Shown here: piece after piece, positions 1 through 9,091 of the stretch
Position numbering within the stretch: position 1 is the stretch's first letter
Layout of the letters: every line of letters begins with the position of its first letter
DNA from: Bacteroidia bacterium
Lineage (GTDB): Bacteria > Bacteroidota > Bacteroidia > Flavobacteriales > Schleiferiaceae
Reading direction: 5' to 3'
NCBI GenBank assembly: GCA_030427785.1
Contig: JAUICR010000004.1
Coordinates: forward strand, 1 to 41,849
DNA length: 41,849 nucleotides
Notes under the pieces: model-generated
What the model saw: the letters and a program-made list of their open reading frames with translations, nothing else
Told to the model about the DNA's origin: nothing
Database searches by the model: none
Program-made: the position numbers and the translations under genes

Positions 1-1
1 T

Positions 2-46
2 ACAGATGTGTGGCAAGACTACAGCCCACTATACTGGGTGATTTGA
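2..46 (+). CDS. Possible C-terminal tail of a CDS truncated by the window start (TDVWQDYSPLYWVI*)
   Basis: Open frame from base 2 to TGA at 44-46 with a protein-like composition; too short to be sure. Confidence 0.25.
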   Translation, partial: TDVWQDYSPLYWVI

Positions 47-143
47 ATAAAGCAAACAACTTGTTTACAGACTAATTGAACAGTTTTACACTTAGGTTTG
101 CATTGTTTTACATTGTGACAAACTTTATCTGAATTGATTGATG

Positions 144-180
144 CAGATTTACCAAAAAGTATCAGCCCAAAGTAAATCTG
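144..180. repeat. 9-bp perfect inverted repeat CAGATTTAC/GTAAATCTG in the leader of the 203 ORF
   Basis: CAGATTTAC at 144-152, GTAAATCTG at 172-180, 19-nt loop. Confidence 0.5.
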
Positions 181-202
181 AACCACAATAAAATCTTATC
201 AT

Positions 203-1126
203 ATGAACAAGAGAAAATTAATGTTATCCCTATTTTTCATCCCTATGGCGTTTATCACGGCATGTGCTCAGGATGTACCTACCAAGGATATGGATCTAAA
301 AACTGCTGAAGAGATACAGGTACTCAAAAAGGAAAATGCAAGTATTCACCCTTATGGTGGCTGGTATTGCCCAGATAATTTAGGTGGTTTTCCTCCGGTA
401 GATGTCTATGACTTAGCCAAAGTGCCTGTAGTGAATGGCCGAATGCCAACCAAAGAAGAAACTCAAAACGGAACGTCTCTTATGTATTTTGACCCTAGCG
501 AGTTTCCAACGGCTACGCCAATGGAGATTTCATTGCCTAAGCTAGCGCGCTATTATTCGCAAAATACCGAACAAAATGAGTTGGTCATTATTATTCAAGC
601 AGTAGTGGTGGATCAAGATACGGTGGTAGGTTTCAGGTATTTAAATGGGGGCAACGGCACCTCCTGGTACAATGAGGTTGATATTCTCTCTGCAAAAGAG
701 GTTTCAGAATTGGGTTCAACTCCATTTGTATTTTTAGAGTCGAAAATAAATGCTCCTAAGGAAAAAGTGTGGGAAGCCATTGCCAACACTGAGTATGCCA
801 AGAACTTAGGAATTTATTTTGATAAGGAAGCATTTTTTGAATCACCTTGGACCAAAGAATCCAGAGTGAAGTTGCAACACCATGAAATGGTAGGTGAGGT
901 GGCTAATGGCATTATCATGACACTTTTCGGTAACATTTACCTTCAGATAGACTACAATCGACTTGGGCATCAGTCGGTAGAAAAGATTCTGATTATGGAT
1001 AATGAAGATGGTAAAACCTCAACAATTCAATTGGTTTTTGGCCCTTTTGCAGAAGCTTATAAAAGCGAACAAGCCTATTGGGAAGAATGGCTGGAAGAAG
1101 TACAAAATGCGAGTAGTAGGGAGTAA
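203..1126 (+). CDS. Hypothetical lipoprotein/secreted protein
   Basis: 307 aa ORF, ATG start, signal peptide-like N-terminus with ITACAQ lipobox-like Cys. Confidence 0.75.
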   Translation: MNKRKLMLSLFFIPMAFITACAQDVPTKDMDLKTAEEIQVLKKENASIHPYGGWYCPDNLGGFPPVDVYDLAKVPVVNGRMPTKEETQNGTSLMYFDPSEFPTATPMEISLPKLARYYSQNTEQNELVIIIQAVVVDQDTVVGFRYLNGGNGTSWYNEVDILSAKEVSELGSTPFVFLESKINAPKEKVWEAIANTEYAKNLGIYFDKEAFFESPWTKESRVKLQHHEMVGEVANGIIMTLFGNIYLQIDYNRLGHQSVEKILIMDNEDGKTSTIQLVFGPFAEAYKSEQAYWEEWLEEVQNASSRE

Positions 1127-1135
1127 TTAAAGATT

Positions 1136-1471
1136 TTTAGACCTGATAGCTTTTTAGAACTTGTATGGGCTCGTAGTGATACCAATGCAAAAGCCCCATT
1201 CCCTACTCCTGTGGTTCTGCAAACCACAGAAAGAAATGAAGCTTAAACGTAAAAAGGAAAGGCTTGGGATGCTCGTTCGATTACGGTCAAGGTCTCGCTC
1301 CTTTTATACTTGAATCCAAGCCCCTTCACTTTCGCACCGAAACCTCACAACCTTCCTTCACTAGCCTGTGGTTCTGCAAACCATAGGGGGAAGCAAAGCT
1401 ATTTAGTTTTTCAAAACTACAGTTTTGTTCTGGTTCACAGACCTGACAGGTTTCTAAAACCTGTCAGGTCT
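1136..1471. repeat. Composite intergenic repeat/palindrome region
   Basis: Perfect hairpin GACCTGACAGGTTT-CT-AAAACCTGTCAGGTC at 1440-1470; degenerate copy AGACCTGATAGCTTTTTAGAACTTGTATGGG from 1139; two copies of CCTGTGGTTCTGCAAACCA(C/T)AG at about 1208 and 1365. Confidence 0.7.
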
Positions 1472-1562
1472 CATGCAGCGAATTGCTAGCCAAAATAAAG
1501 GAAATAGTCAGATAATCTTTTCCAAAATTCATTACACCTATTAAGTGTTTTCCACAGTGCGC

Positions 1563-2597
1563 TTACTCTTGGCTTGCCGAATCGTCTTCTACCATTTGTA
1601 CTACCTGATATACGTTTTTGCCATCTTGCGTTAAAGGCTGAAAATAGGTGCCACTATAAAAAACGTACTTCACGCCTTGGATGTCTACTTCTTCACCGCC
1701 CTCCGGAATGTTGCTAACCACGGCCCCATCAGGAGATTCGATTACTTTGTAGCCATCGCTCACCTTTTCATAAAAAACTCCTGCGTAGTAGTAATAGGTA
1801 ATGTCGTTTATGACGACCATTTCTCGTTCATCAGGAACCTCCACTACTACAATGTTTACAGGAGCAGGCACAACATTGTAGCCCCCGCTTACTTCTACAT
1901 AATACACACCACTGTCGTAGTAATAAATTTGATTCATCAGTGATACTGTAACGGCTGTGGCAACCATAGTAGCCATAAAAAATCCTACCGGATGATAAGC
2001 TGGCCCATAATAGTAAGGATGATAGGGGTGGTAGTGGTATGGGTAATATCCCCTATGACCATTGTAATAGCGGTTATAATGATTTTGATTCACCTGAACG
2101 TTTCTATTAATCGTGGTGCTATTATCAATATTAATATTGTTTCCCCCGCCTGGGCGATTGCCTGCGTTTGCTCCACCGTTAGGGCGGTTTCCAGTATTTC
2201 CACCATTAGCAGGTCGGTTTCCGGTATTAGGTCTATCACCAGTAGATGGCCTATTGGCCGATCCACTATTTCCTGTACTAGGGCGAGTGGCAGGCTTGGT
2301 AACATTTCCAGTAGAGGGCTTGGTAGCCGGCCTGGTAGAAGGTGTGGGTCTTGTAGAAGGTGTAGGTCGAGTATTCCCTGTGGATGGCCTTGTTGCAGGT
2401 CTGGTGGCTGGTTTGTGCTGCGAGGTTTGAGGCCTGGTAGGCGATTGTCTTGCACCACCATTTATTGAGCCTGTGTGAGCCCGTGCTCCTCCGCCACCTC
2501 CGCGACCACCGCCACCATGAGGCATTCTTTGGGCTGTAAGTTCTAATATGGGTAAAAGGCAAATAAGTAGTATTACGCTGAAATTTATCTTCTTCAT
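1563..2597 (-). CDS. DUF6515-like protein with low-complexity (TRPATRPSTGN) N-terminal region and repeated YYY..GVYY.. C-terminal units
   Basis: 344 aa; signal peptide, Gly/Pro/Arg/Asn-rich repeats, three repeated Y-rich motifs. Confidence 0.75.
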   Translation of the reverse strand: MKKINFSVILLICLLPILELTAQRMPHGGGGRGGGGGARAHTGSINGGARQSPTRPQTSQHKPATRPATRPSTGNTRPTPSTRPTPSTRPATKPSTGNVTKPATRPSTGNSGSANRPSTGDRPNTGNRPANGGNTGNRPNGGANAGNRPGGGNNINIDNSTTINRNVQVNQNHYNRYYNGHRGYYPYHYHPYHPYYYGPAYHPVGFFMATMVATAVTVSLMNQIYYYDSGVYYVEVSGGYNVVPAPVNIVVVEVPDEREMVVINDITYYYYAGVFYEKVSDGYKVIESPDGAVVSNIPEGGEEVDIQGVKYVFYSGTYFQPLTQDGKNVYQVVQMVEDDSASQE

Positions 2598-2599
2598 GA

Positions 2600-3352
2600 C
2601 TAGAGTTTTTTCTTAATTAGGTCGCTTTCTGTTGATCCTTCAGGTGGACTAAATTCAAATAAGGTATTGGGTAATTTGGGATTAGACACCCAATTGGTAA
2701 AGGTAGCCACATAGGTTTGTGAGTTTTTATCACCCAAGCCATAAATTTCTAACTGTACAGGTAAATGAGTTTTGCTATCTACCAAAATGAACATTTCAAG
2801 GTGGTTATTCTTTGCATAGATTTCATGACATTCTATTTCCCCAAACATGCGGTTTTCGAGCAGAGAAACGGTATCGCTCATGGCTATAATATCGTCAGTA
2901 AGGGTTGGATAAAAGAAATCAGCCGCTGGAAATTCCATAATAAAGTTGGTATGAACAGAGTCTATCACTCTAAGCAATTTGCGGGGCACTTCAATGGTTT
3001 CGTATGCATTGGCTTCGTAGTCAAACACAGAGAGGCTGGTATTATTATACCACACAGCCTTGCGCTCACCCTCATTTACGGTATAAAAATACATTTGACT
3101 ATGGCCGTTTATGTAGGCATCGGTTTGTTTGAAGGTTTCGGTCCCATTGTTTTTTTCGGGCGATGATTCGGTGGTGCTTACCGTAAAGCTACAGGAGTTT
3201 AGTTCGCCAATGGTTTTGGTAAGTTGATCTAAAACCCCAATCGCGTCTTCATCGTAATATTTGCTGCTTTCTTTTTGACAACTAGAACTTAGCCCTCCAA
3301 TTAGAATCAGGCTGAGTACAAGTTTTAAGGGAGCTGTTGTTTTGATAATCAT
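2600..3352 (-). CDS. DUF2092-like lipoprotein
   Basis: 250 aa; SSSCQKE lipobox; LolA/LppX-like 'VDSKTHLPVQLEIYG' region; 2-nt gap to the next CDS suggests an operon. Confidence 0.65.
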   Translation of the reverse strand: MIIKTTAPLKLVLSLILIGGLSSSCQKESSKYYDEDAIGVLDQLTKTIGELNSCSFTVSTTESSPEKNNGTETFKQTDAYINGHSQMYFYTVNEGERKAVWYNNTSLSVFDYEANAYETIEVPRKLLRVIDSVHTNFIMEFPAADFFYPTLTDDIIAMSDTVSLLENRMFGEIECHEIYAKNNHLEMFILVDSKTHLPVQLEIYGLGDKNSQTYVATFTNWVSNPKLPNTLFEFSPPEGSTESDLIKKKL

Positions 3353-3416
3353 ATTGTGAGTGGTAGGATTAAGTTCATAAAACTAAGATATTTGAGACTA
3401 TTGGTTTATTTATTTT

Positions 3417-4208
3417 TCATTTTGTATTGGTGGCAGGGTCTTGATTAAAGACTGTGGAAAGCGTTGAATATAAGTCTGGGTGCTTTTTCTTGAACAACTT
3501 CGGTCTTTCAAAAAAATACTCGGATACCACGGCCAGAAACTCTTGATCGTTAGTTACGGCATAAGGATTTATATCGCTTTTACCCTTTAGAATATCTTGG
3601 GTTTTTAATCGTATTTGTTCTATCCACGGGAGAATCGCTTGGTTGTCCAATACCACTTTTGGCAACCCATCAATGTAATTATCGGCTTTGTCAAATAAAT
3701 GTACAAATTCATGTATCCCCACATTTTTCTTGTCTGTGGTATTGTCAAAACCCAAGTGAAGCGCAGGTTTGGAGAAAATAACAACATTATTCATTACACC
3801 GCCTGAGCCTACCATGCCGCTAATTCCACGCCCTTGGCCCTCTAGCTGAAAGTTTGAATCAAACAAATCAGGATAAAGCAATACTTCGTAGAGGCTGCTG
3901 TACTCCCAATCAGGAAAAGCAAAAACGGGAATAACGGCACTACTGGCCACCAATAATCGATCTTCATCGGTTACGTGGGTTTTCACTCCGGTAATTTTCA
4001 CACGGGCCAAAAAACGCAGAATGTCATTTTCAAAGGTTTCTTTTTTGGCAGAATTTAATTGAGAGTAGAAAAGTACTTTGGATTGTAAAAAACTCCTCCA
4101 CTCAGAAGGGAACTCTGATGGAACTTGTAGAGGGCTCTTTTTTTTCTTTGGCCGGAATACCAGCCAAAAAGCAAAAACTATAGCAAGAAGAAAAAGTAGC
4201 TGAACCAA
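3417..4208 (-). CDS. Zinc-dependent peptidase, MtfA (M90)-like
   Basis: N-terminal TM segment, HEFVHLFDKADNYIDG metal-binding motif; TTG start. Confidence 0.8.
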   Translation of the reverse strand: MVQLLFLLAIVFAFWLVFRPKKKKSPLQVPSEFPSEWRSFLQSKVLFYSQLNSAKKETFENDILRFLARVKITGVKTHVTDEDRLLVASSAVIPVFAFPDWEYSSLYEVLLYPDLFDSNFQLEGQGRGISGMVGSGGVMNNVVIFSKPALHLGFDNTTDKKNVGIHEFVHLFDKADNYIDGLPKVVLDNQAILPWIEQIRLKTQDILKGKSDINPYAVTNDQEFLAVVSEYFFERPKLFKKKHPDLYSTLSTVFNQDPATNTK

Positions 4209-4305
4209 AGAAGCGAGGAAGTTTGTTTAGGACTAATCGTGATAATCAAAAATAGGTGACTTATAAATACCAACAAACCTAAATAAATAGCGTGCGCGCC
4301 ACGGT

Positions 4306-5517
4306 CTACCAATTTGGATCTTTATGAAAAGTATACCCGATAGAGAATTCAAAAATATCGGCAATGTTTTCATGGGCTTTTATGGCAAAGCCAATATTGT
4401 AATGGTCCTTTATTCTATATCGAATTCCAATTCTTTCGTAGTAGGGCCTGCGGTCAAGGTTTTCTTCATTTCTATGAAGGTAAAATCCTAAATCTATTGG
4501 AATGTAAAGGTTCTTAGTTATTACCCATTCCCACGAACCTGTAATGGCAAATGACATGGACTTTGAGAAGTCTGATGCATCCGAAGTGTTGCGGTCATTC
4601 GCACCCTCGCACCACACTACATCTAGCCCAAACCCTAGACGGTACTTATAATTGATTTGTCGCAAAAAAGTTGTGCTTACGCCTATTTTAGCATAGTTGG
4701 GCCCGTTGTCTATATAGTTTTTACTCCCTCCTAGCAGGGTGATATTGGCCACATTATTCTTTTTGTACGGCTTTACATAAGTGGGATAGGTATGTACTTC
4801 CGGCTTGTTTAATTTATAACTAAGCCCTAAAGTTAGCGGAACAACATTTACCCCTAAATTGGGTAATTTAATAGCTCCGTTAGAAAAGTGCTTAAACCCC
4901 AAGCTACCATTGATGGCCCATCGTGGGCTGAATTTATAATTGGCCGATAAGGCGAAATTTACATAACTGTTTACAGAACTACCCAAAAATATTTGATCGG
5001 GGTTTTCTACGGGATCATAAGGATTGGCATTAAAAGAATATCCAACTGCGCAACTGTACGAAAAGCTTAAATGCTTACTCTTTTCAAACTTGAACGGGAT
5101 ATTGAAAAAGAAGTACACCGCTAGAGGGTCGCCAATGATGTCACTATGAAAAGTACCACCGTACAAGCCAATTCCTAAATAAGGTCTGCGATATACCGTG
5201 CTGTACACATCGGTGGTATCTGTGTTTCTAAAGCTCAACCTAAAGTCTAAACCCGCGTAGTTTGTGCTGTTTGCTACTTCTTTTCCTTTTTCGCTACCAT
5301 CATTTAGTACCAATCCATTTTCTATTCTAGAGTCAAGGTATATCGCTCTTTTGGGTTTTCCAGATTCTTTGTGCTGAGCCATGACACCATGAGTGGTACA
5401 CAAAACCGTAAGCAGGAGCGAACCAAAAATGGTGGCATATTTTTTCGGAAATACTACAAAAGGGCAAGCGAAAATCTTGTTGAATCGAGCGGTCAGCATA
5501 TAGGTTCTACAATACAA
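4306..5517 (-). CDS. Acyloxyacyl hydrolase / PagL-like lipid A deacylase
   Basis: HFSNGAIKLPNLGVNVVPLTLGLSYKL matches the H-x-S-N / PN-x-G signature; outer-membrane beta-strand pattern. ORF track start is TTG; ATG at 5499 is an alternative. Confidence 0.7.
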   Translation of the reverse strand: MYCRTYMLTARFNKIFACPFVVFPKKYATIFGSLLLTVLCTTHGVMAQHKESGKPKRAIYLDSRIENGLVLNDGSEKGKEVANSTNYAGLDFRLSFRNTDTTDVYSTVYRRPYLGIGLYGGTFHSDIIGDPLAVYFFFNIPFKFEKSKHLSFSYSCAVGYSFNANPYDPVENPDQIFLGSSVNSYVNFALSANYKFSPRWAINGSLGFKHFSNGAIKLPNLGVNVVPLTLGLSYKLNKPEVHTYPTYVKPYKKNNVANITLLGGSKNYIDNGPNYAKIGVSTTFLRQINYKYRLGFGLDVVWCEGANDRNTSDASDFSKSMSFAITGSWEWVITKNLYIPIDLGFYLHRNEENLDRRPYYERIGIRYRIKDHYNIGFAIKAHENIADIFEFSIGYTFHKDPNW

Positions 5518-5681
5518 TCAACCTAACCAATACAAAAGGCACAAGGGTTGAGTTTTTACGTAAATGTGATTTTTAAAAATAGGGGCCGAAAATAATCAAT
5601 CATTTCAATATGAATGGGTCCTACCCACTATTCCAGTTTTATGCGCAGGGTAGAGTATACTACCATTAATCTATATGATTT

Positions 5682-6842
5682 TTAGAACCGGAATCCTACC
5701 TGACCTCCTATCCAGAACTGTACATGGGTAGGTTTATTAAGATCATAGAATGTATTGCTATAAACAATGTTTTGACCTAAGTAATAACCATAGCTATCGG
5801 TGTCTGCATTATACATTTGCGTAGCATATACACTCAAGGATGGGCCTAAGTAAATTTCCATCCATTTGCCTAACTGCACGGCTATATTCGATTGAAAACG
5901 GCCAATCACGTTGACATCATCTTTATCAAAATCATTTTGGCTTAAGTAAGAAACTGTAGCTTCAAATTCTATTAAGCTATTTGGCGTTAAATGCATCCGG
6001 CTTCCTACTCCATATCCAAATGTCCAAAGGTGATTGACTTCATTAAAATTGGAGCTGGTAGTAAAAATGTTGTAAAAAGCATCCACACCTGTTTTAAAAG
6101 ATAAGGTGGCAGGAAACAACTCATTGTATTGAAGGCCTATGCTCTGATACCCATGTTTTGAAAAACTTATGAAACCAATGGGAACCCCGGCCAATACCGT
6201 ATCAGAAATGTTTATTAGCCCGAGTTGCAGCCCTTCTAGTTTATAGGCAACATTTAGCAAACCTGAAATTTGACTTCCAACAATATGTTGACTGGCATTG
6301 CTAATAGCAGAAACCTGGAGTCCAATTGTTTTATTGGTAACGTTAGAAAACCCGGTAGCCTGCAGTCCGTAGAGGGTGTCGGCCAATGAGCTTATGGCTG
6401 ATATTTGGCCACCCATTACATTTTTTGCTTGATTGTATATCCCTGCAGCTTGTAGCCCTATAAAGTTGTGTAAATTACTATTGGCAATGCCGGCCAGCTG
6501 CATTCCTTCAAAGGTGTTGTGATTGAAATTGATAATGCCGGCCACTTGCAGTGCTCTTGAGGGTCCGTGCACAATATTGGTAATGCCGGCCACCTGCATT
6601 CCTTCAAGCTTCTCGTTTAGGATATTTACAAAAGGGCTCAGCTCAAAACCTTGCACACCTCCATTGTCGCCACCAAAGAGATTAAAGCTAAAGTGATTTG
6701 TAGTGGTTTTGGCCGTATCCACATTGATACTTAGCCCGGGTAATACACTGAATTGTCCCATTACCGGCCTTTGCTGTGCTACGCCTATACTGCATTGAAT
6801 GCTGATCAAGGCAAGGATTGAAGTTCTAAAAATAGTAGTCAT
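5682..6842 (-). CDS. Surface protein with GLQ(V/A)AGI.N repeats (LA_2272-like) and C-terminal beta-barrel-like region
   Basis: About nine approximately 20-aa repeats (GMQVAGITN, ALQVAGIIN, GMQLAGIAN, GLQAAGIYN, GGQISAISS, GLQATGFSN, GLQVSAISN, GSQISGLLN, GLQLGLIN). Confidence 0.7.
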   Translation of the reverse strand: MTTIFRTSILALISIQCSIGVAQQRPVMGQFSVLPGLSINVDTAKTTTNHFSFNLFGGDNGGVQGFELSPFVNILNEKLEGMQVAGITNIVHGPSRALQVAGIINFNHNTFEGMQLAGIANSNLHNFIGLQAAGIYNQAKNVMGGQISAISSLADTLYGLQATGFSNVTNKTIGLQVSAISNASQHIVGSQISGLLNVAYKLEGLQLGLINISDTVLAGVPIGFISFSKHGYQSIGLQYNELFPATLSFKTGVDAFYNIFTTSSNFNEVNHLWTFGYGVGSRMHLTPNSLIEFEATVSYLSQNDFDKDDVNVIGRFQSNIAVQLGKWMEIYLGPSLSVYATQMYNADTDSYGYYLGQNIVYSNTFYDLNKPTHVQFWIGGQVGFRF

Positions 6843-6990
6843 TATAAGTATTTATAGTTCTAAGACAATTCAAATCGTAATGACCCCTACTTACATAAGA
6901 TTTTTTTTGGCGAGTAATTTTACTTATTTGCTGTACATGAAGGAGAGCTAAATAAAACAGGCTAATATTGCTGCTTGGTAATTGATAAAA

Positions 6991-7833
6991 ATGCACAGGC
7001 AAGATTCCACTATACAGTTTAGCGTTATTATGCCCATTTATAATGGGGACAATGCAGCCCATGTGAGTGAGGCCATACAAAGCTTGTATGATCAAACACT
7101 TAGAGCTCATGAAATAGTGATTATTCAGGATGGGCCCATTTATGAGGAACTTCATGAAGTGCTAAAATCTTGGATGGTAAAGATGCCTGAGATAAAACAT
7201 GTAGTGCTTAAAGTAAATCAAGGTTTATCTGGCGCTCTTAATGCAGGAATTGATGCCGCTAGCCATGAGTGGTTGGCCCGAATGGATGCAGATGATATTT
7301 GTTTGCCACATAGATTTGAGAAGCAAGTCGATTACATAATGACCCATCCCGAAATATCCATTCTTGGCTCATGGATTGTAGAATACGATGAGAACATGGA
7401 GGAAGAGATTGCTACTCGCAAACTACCCGAAACGCACTCCGAATTGATGAAGTATGCCCAATGGCGATGCCCGTTTAATCATATGACGGTGATGTACAAA
7501 AAATCAGCACTGTTAGATTTGGGCAAATACAAAAACTACGGTGCAGTGGGAGATGATTATGAATTGTGGGCCAGGTTTCTGATGAATGGATACAAGGCGG
7601 CAAACATTCAGGAGAATCTGGTAAATGCACGTACGGGCAAAGATTTTTTTGGTAATAGAAGGCGAGGGTGGAAGTATTTTAAAAATGAACTGCGTGAGAT
7701 AAACGATTTGTATCGGCTTAAATTGATTAACCCATTACAGTACAGTTTTCACTTTATCACCAAGTTTATTGTTCGTATGTCGCCACCATTTCTGGTAAAG
7801 ATTATTTACAGAGGAATTCGTAAAACCTCTTAG
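6991..7833 (+). CDS. Glycosyltransferase family 2
   Basis: FSVIMPIYNGDN...GLSGALNAGI...WLARMDADDICLPHRFEKQ. The ORF track starts at a TTG (6982); ATG at 6991 looks better. Confidence 0.88.
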   Translation: MHRQDSTIQFSVIMPIYNGDNAAHVSEAIQSLYDQTLRAHEIVIIQDGPIYEELHEVLKSWMVKMPEIKHVVLKVNQGLSGALNAGIDAASHEWLARMDADDICLPHRFEKQVDYIMTHPEISILGSWIVEYDENMEEEIATRKLPETHSELMKYAQWRCPFNHMTVMYKKSALLDLGKYKNYGAVGDDYELWARFLMNGYKAANIQENLVNARTGKDFFGNRRRGWKYFKNELREINDLYRLKLINPLQYSFHFITKFIVRMSPPFLVKIIYRGIRKTS

Positions 7834-7834
7834 C

Positions 7835-9091
7835 TTGAAAAAGTCACTATTTAAGAATATCGGTTTTTTGACCTTTTCGCAGGCCGCTAATTATATAGTG
7901 CCGCTTATTACCATCCCATACATTACCAGGGTGGTGGGTCCCGAAAATTATGGATTAATAGAGTTTGCCACAGTAGCTATGCTGTACTTTTCGGCTGTGG
8001 TTATTTACGGATTCAACACTACAGCAACACGAAAAATAGCCGAGACTCCTGACAATATAGAGAAGGTGTCGTTTATTTTTTCTTCTGTCTTTTTTGCCCG
8101 ATTGCTTTTGTTTGTCTTAACCAGCGTGCTGTTTTTTGCCTCCTTATTTTTAATTCCCAAGTTTAGTGAGCAGTCTATTCCCTTACTTTTTGCGTTTCCT
8201 ATTGTGCTTGGCTGGGCGCTGTATCCTGATTTTCTTTTTCAGGGTTTGCAAAAGTTAGAAGTTATTGCCATAGCAAATTTTTGCCTGAAGCTAATGGCAG
8301 CTGTCATGGTTTTCGTATTACTGAAATCACCTGAAGACTTCTATTTTGTGCTCGGCATTAATGCGGCTGCACAAATCATCGTTAGTCTCGTTACTTTAAT
8401 GTTGGCTTTTAAGCTGGTGAAAAACCTGAAATTACTTCCGCCTAATATGAAAGCCATTAAAACCTCGATAAAGGGTGGCACCTATGTTTTTCTATCTCAC
8501 TTTTTCACCCGTATTAGCACTTTCGGAACGATCATTTTTTTGGGCTTTATGCTGAGTGATGAAGACCTTGGGCTTTTTGCAGCAGGTTGGAAGCTGATAA
8601 TGGTAGCCCAAAGTTTTTTGTTTTTACCCTTGTTCGGAGCACTATTTCCGTACCTCACCAACCTTTACAAAACAGACCAACCGCAATACCATATTCAGTT
8701 TAAGCGTGCCTTGTATGTCATGCTGGTCGTTACCCTGTTTTCGGCATTGGTGCTTTTTTCGGCCCCAGCTTTTTTTATTCAATTGGTTTTTGGCGAAAGC
8801 TATTTAGCGGTGGTTCCTTATTTGCGCATCATGTCAGGTATTTTGGTTTTTACTACCCTCAGTCATTTTGCCTTGCACCAAGGATTAATCATTTTAAAAA
8901 AAGACAGACAGTACCTTACTATCATCGTGTTGGTGGGATTAATTTCACTGGCACTGAATTACGTTTTTATCAGTCAAGCGCAATTGGCTGGAGCAGCCTG
9001 GGTAAAGTTGTTAATGGAAGTTCTGTTGGCGCTCTTTAGCTGGGTATACTACAAAAGGGCAATAAAGAAACAAGCAGCTCTTGCAGCTTAA
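7835..9091 (+). CDS. Wzx-like flippase / polysaccharide biosynthesis protein
   Basis: Multi-TM; FLTFSQAANYIVPLITIPYITRVVGPENYGLIEFA signature; TTG start. Confidence 0.88.
   Translation: MKKSLFKNIGFLTFSQAANYIVPLITIPYITRVVGPENYGLIEFATVAMLYFSAVVIYGFNTTATRKIAETPDNIEKVSFIFSSVFFARLLLFVLTSVLFFASLFLIPKFSEQSIPLLFAFPIVLGWALYPDFLFQGLQKLEVIAIANFCLKLMAAVMVFVLLKSPEDFYFVLGINAAAQIIVSLVTLMLAFKLVKNLKLLPPNMKAIKTSIKGGTYVFLSHFFTRISTFGTIIFLGFMLSDEDLGLFAAGWKLIMVAQSFLFLPLFGALFPYLTNLYKTDQPQYHIQFKRALYVMLVVTLFSALVLFSAPAFFIQLVFGESYLAVVPYLRIMSGILVFTTLSHFALHQGLIILKKDRQYLTIIVLVGLISLALNYVFISQAQLAGAAWVKLLMEVLLALFSWVYYKRAIKKQAALAA

Noticed and set aside
2160-2440. CRISPR-like or minisatellite array
   Set aside because: The repeats are codon-phased (TRPATRPSTGN) inside a CDS with irregular unit length and no spacers.
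1677-2562. Overlapping ORFs of 88-158 aa on both strands across the 1563 gene
   Set aside because: Low-complexity TRP/STGN repeats keep several frames open; the 344-aa minus frame with signal peptide and Y-rich repeats is the real one.
6826-7155. 109-aa minus ORF opposite the GT2 gene start
   Set aside because: Overlaps a recognised GT2 CDS and shows no signal peptide or family motif.
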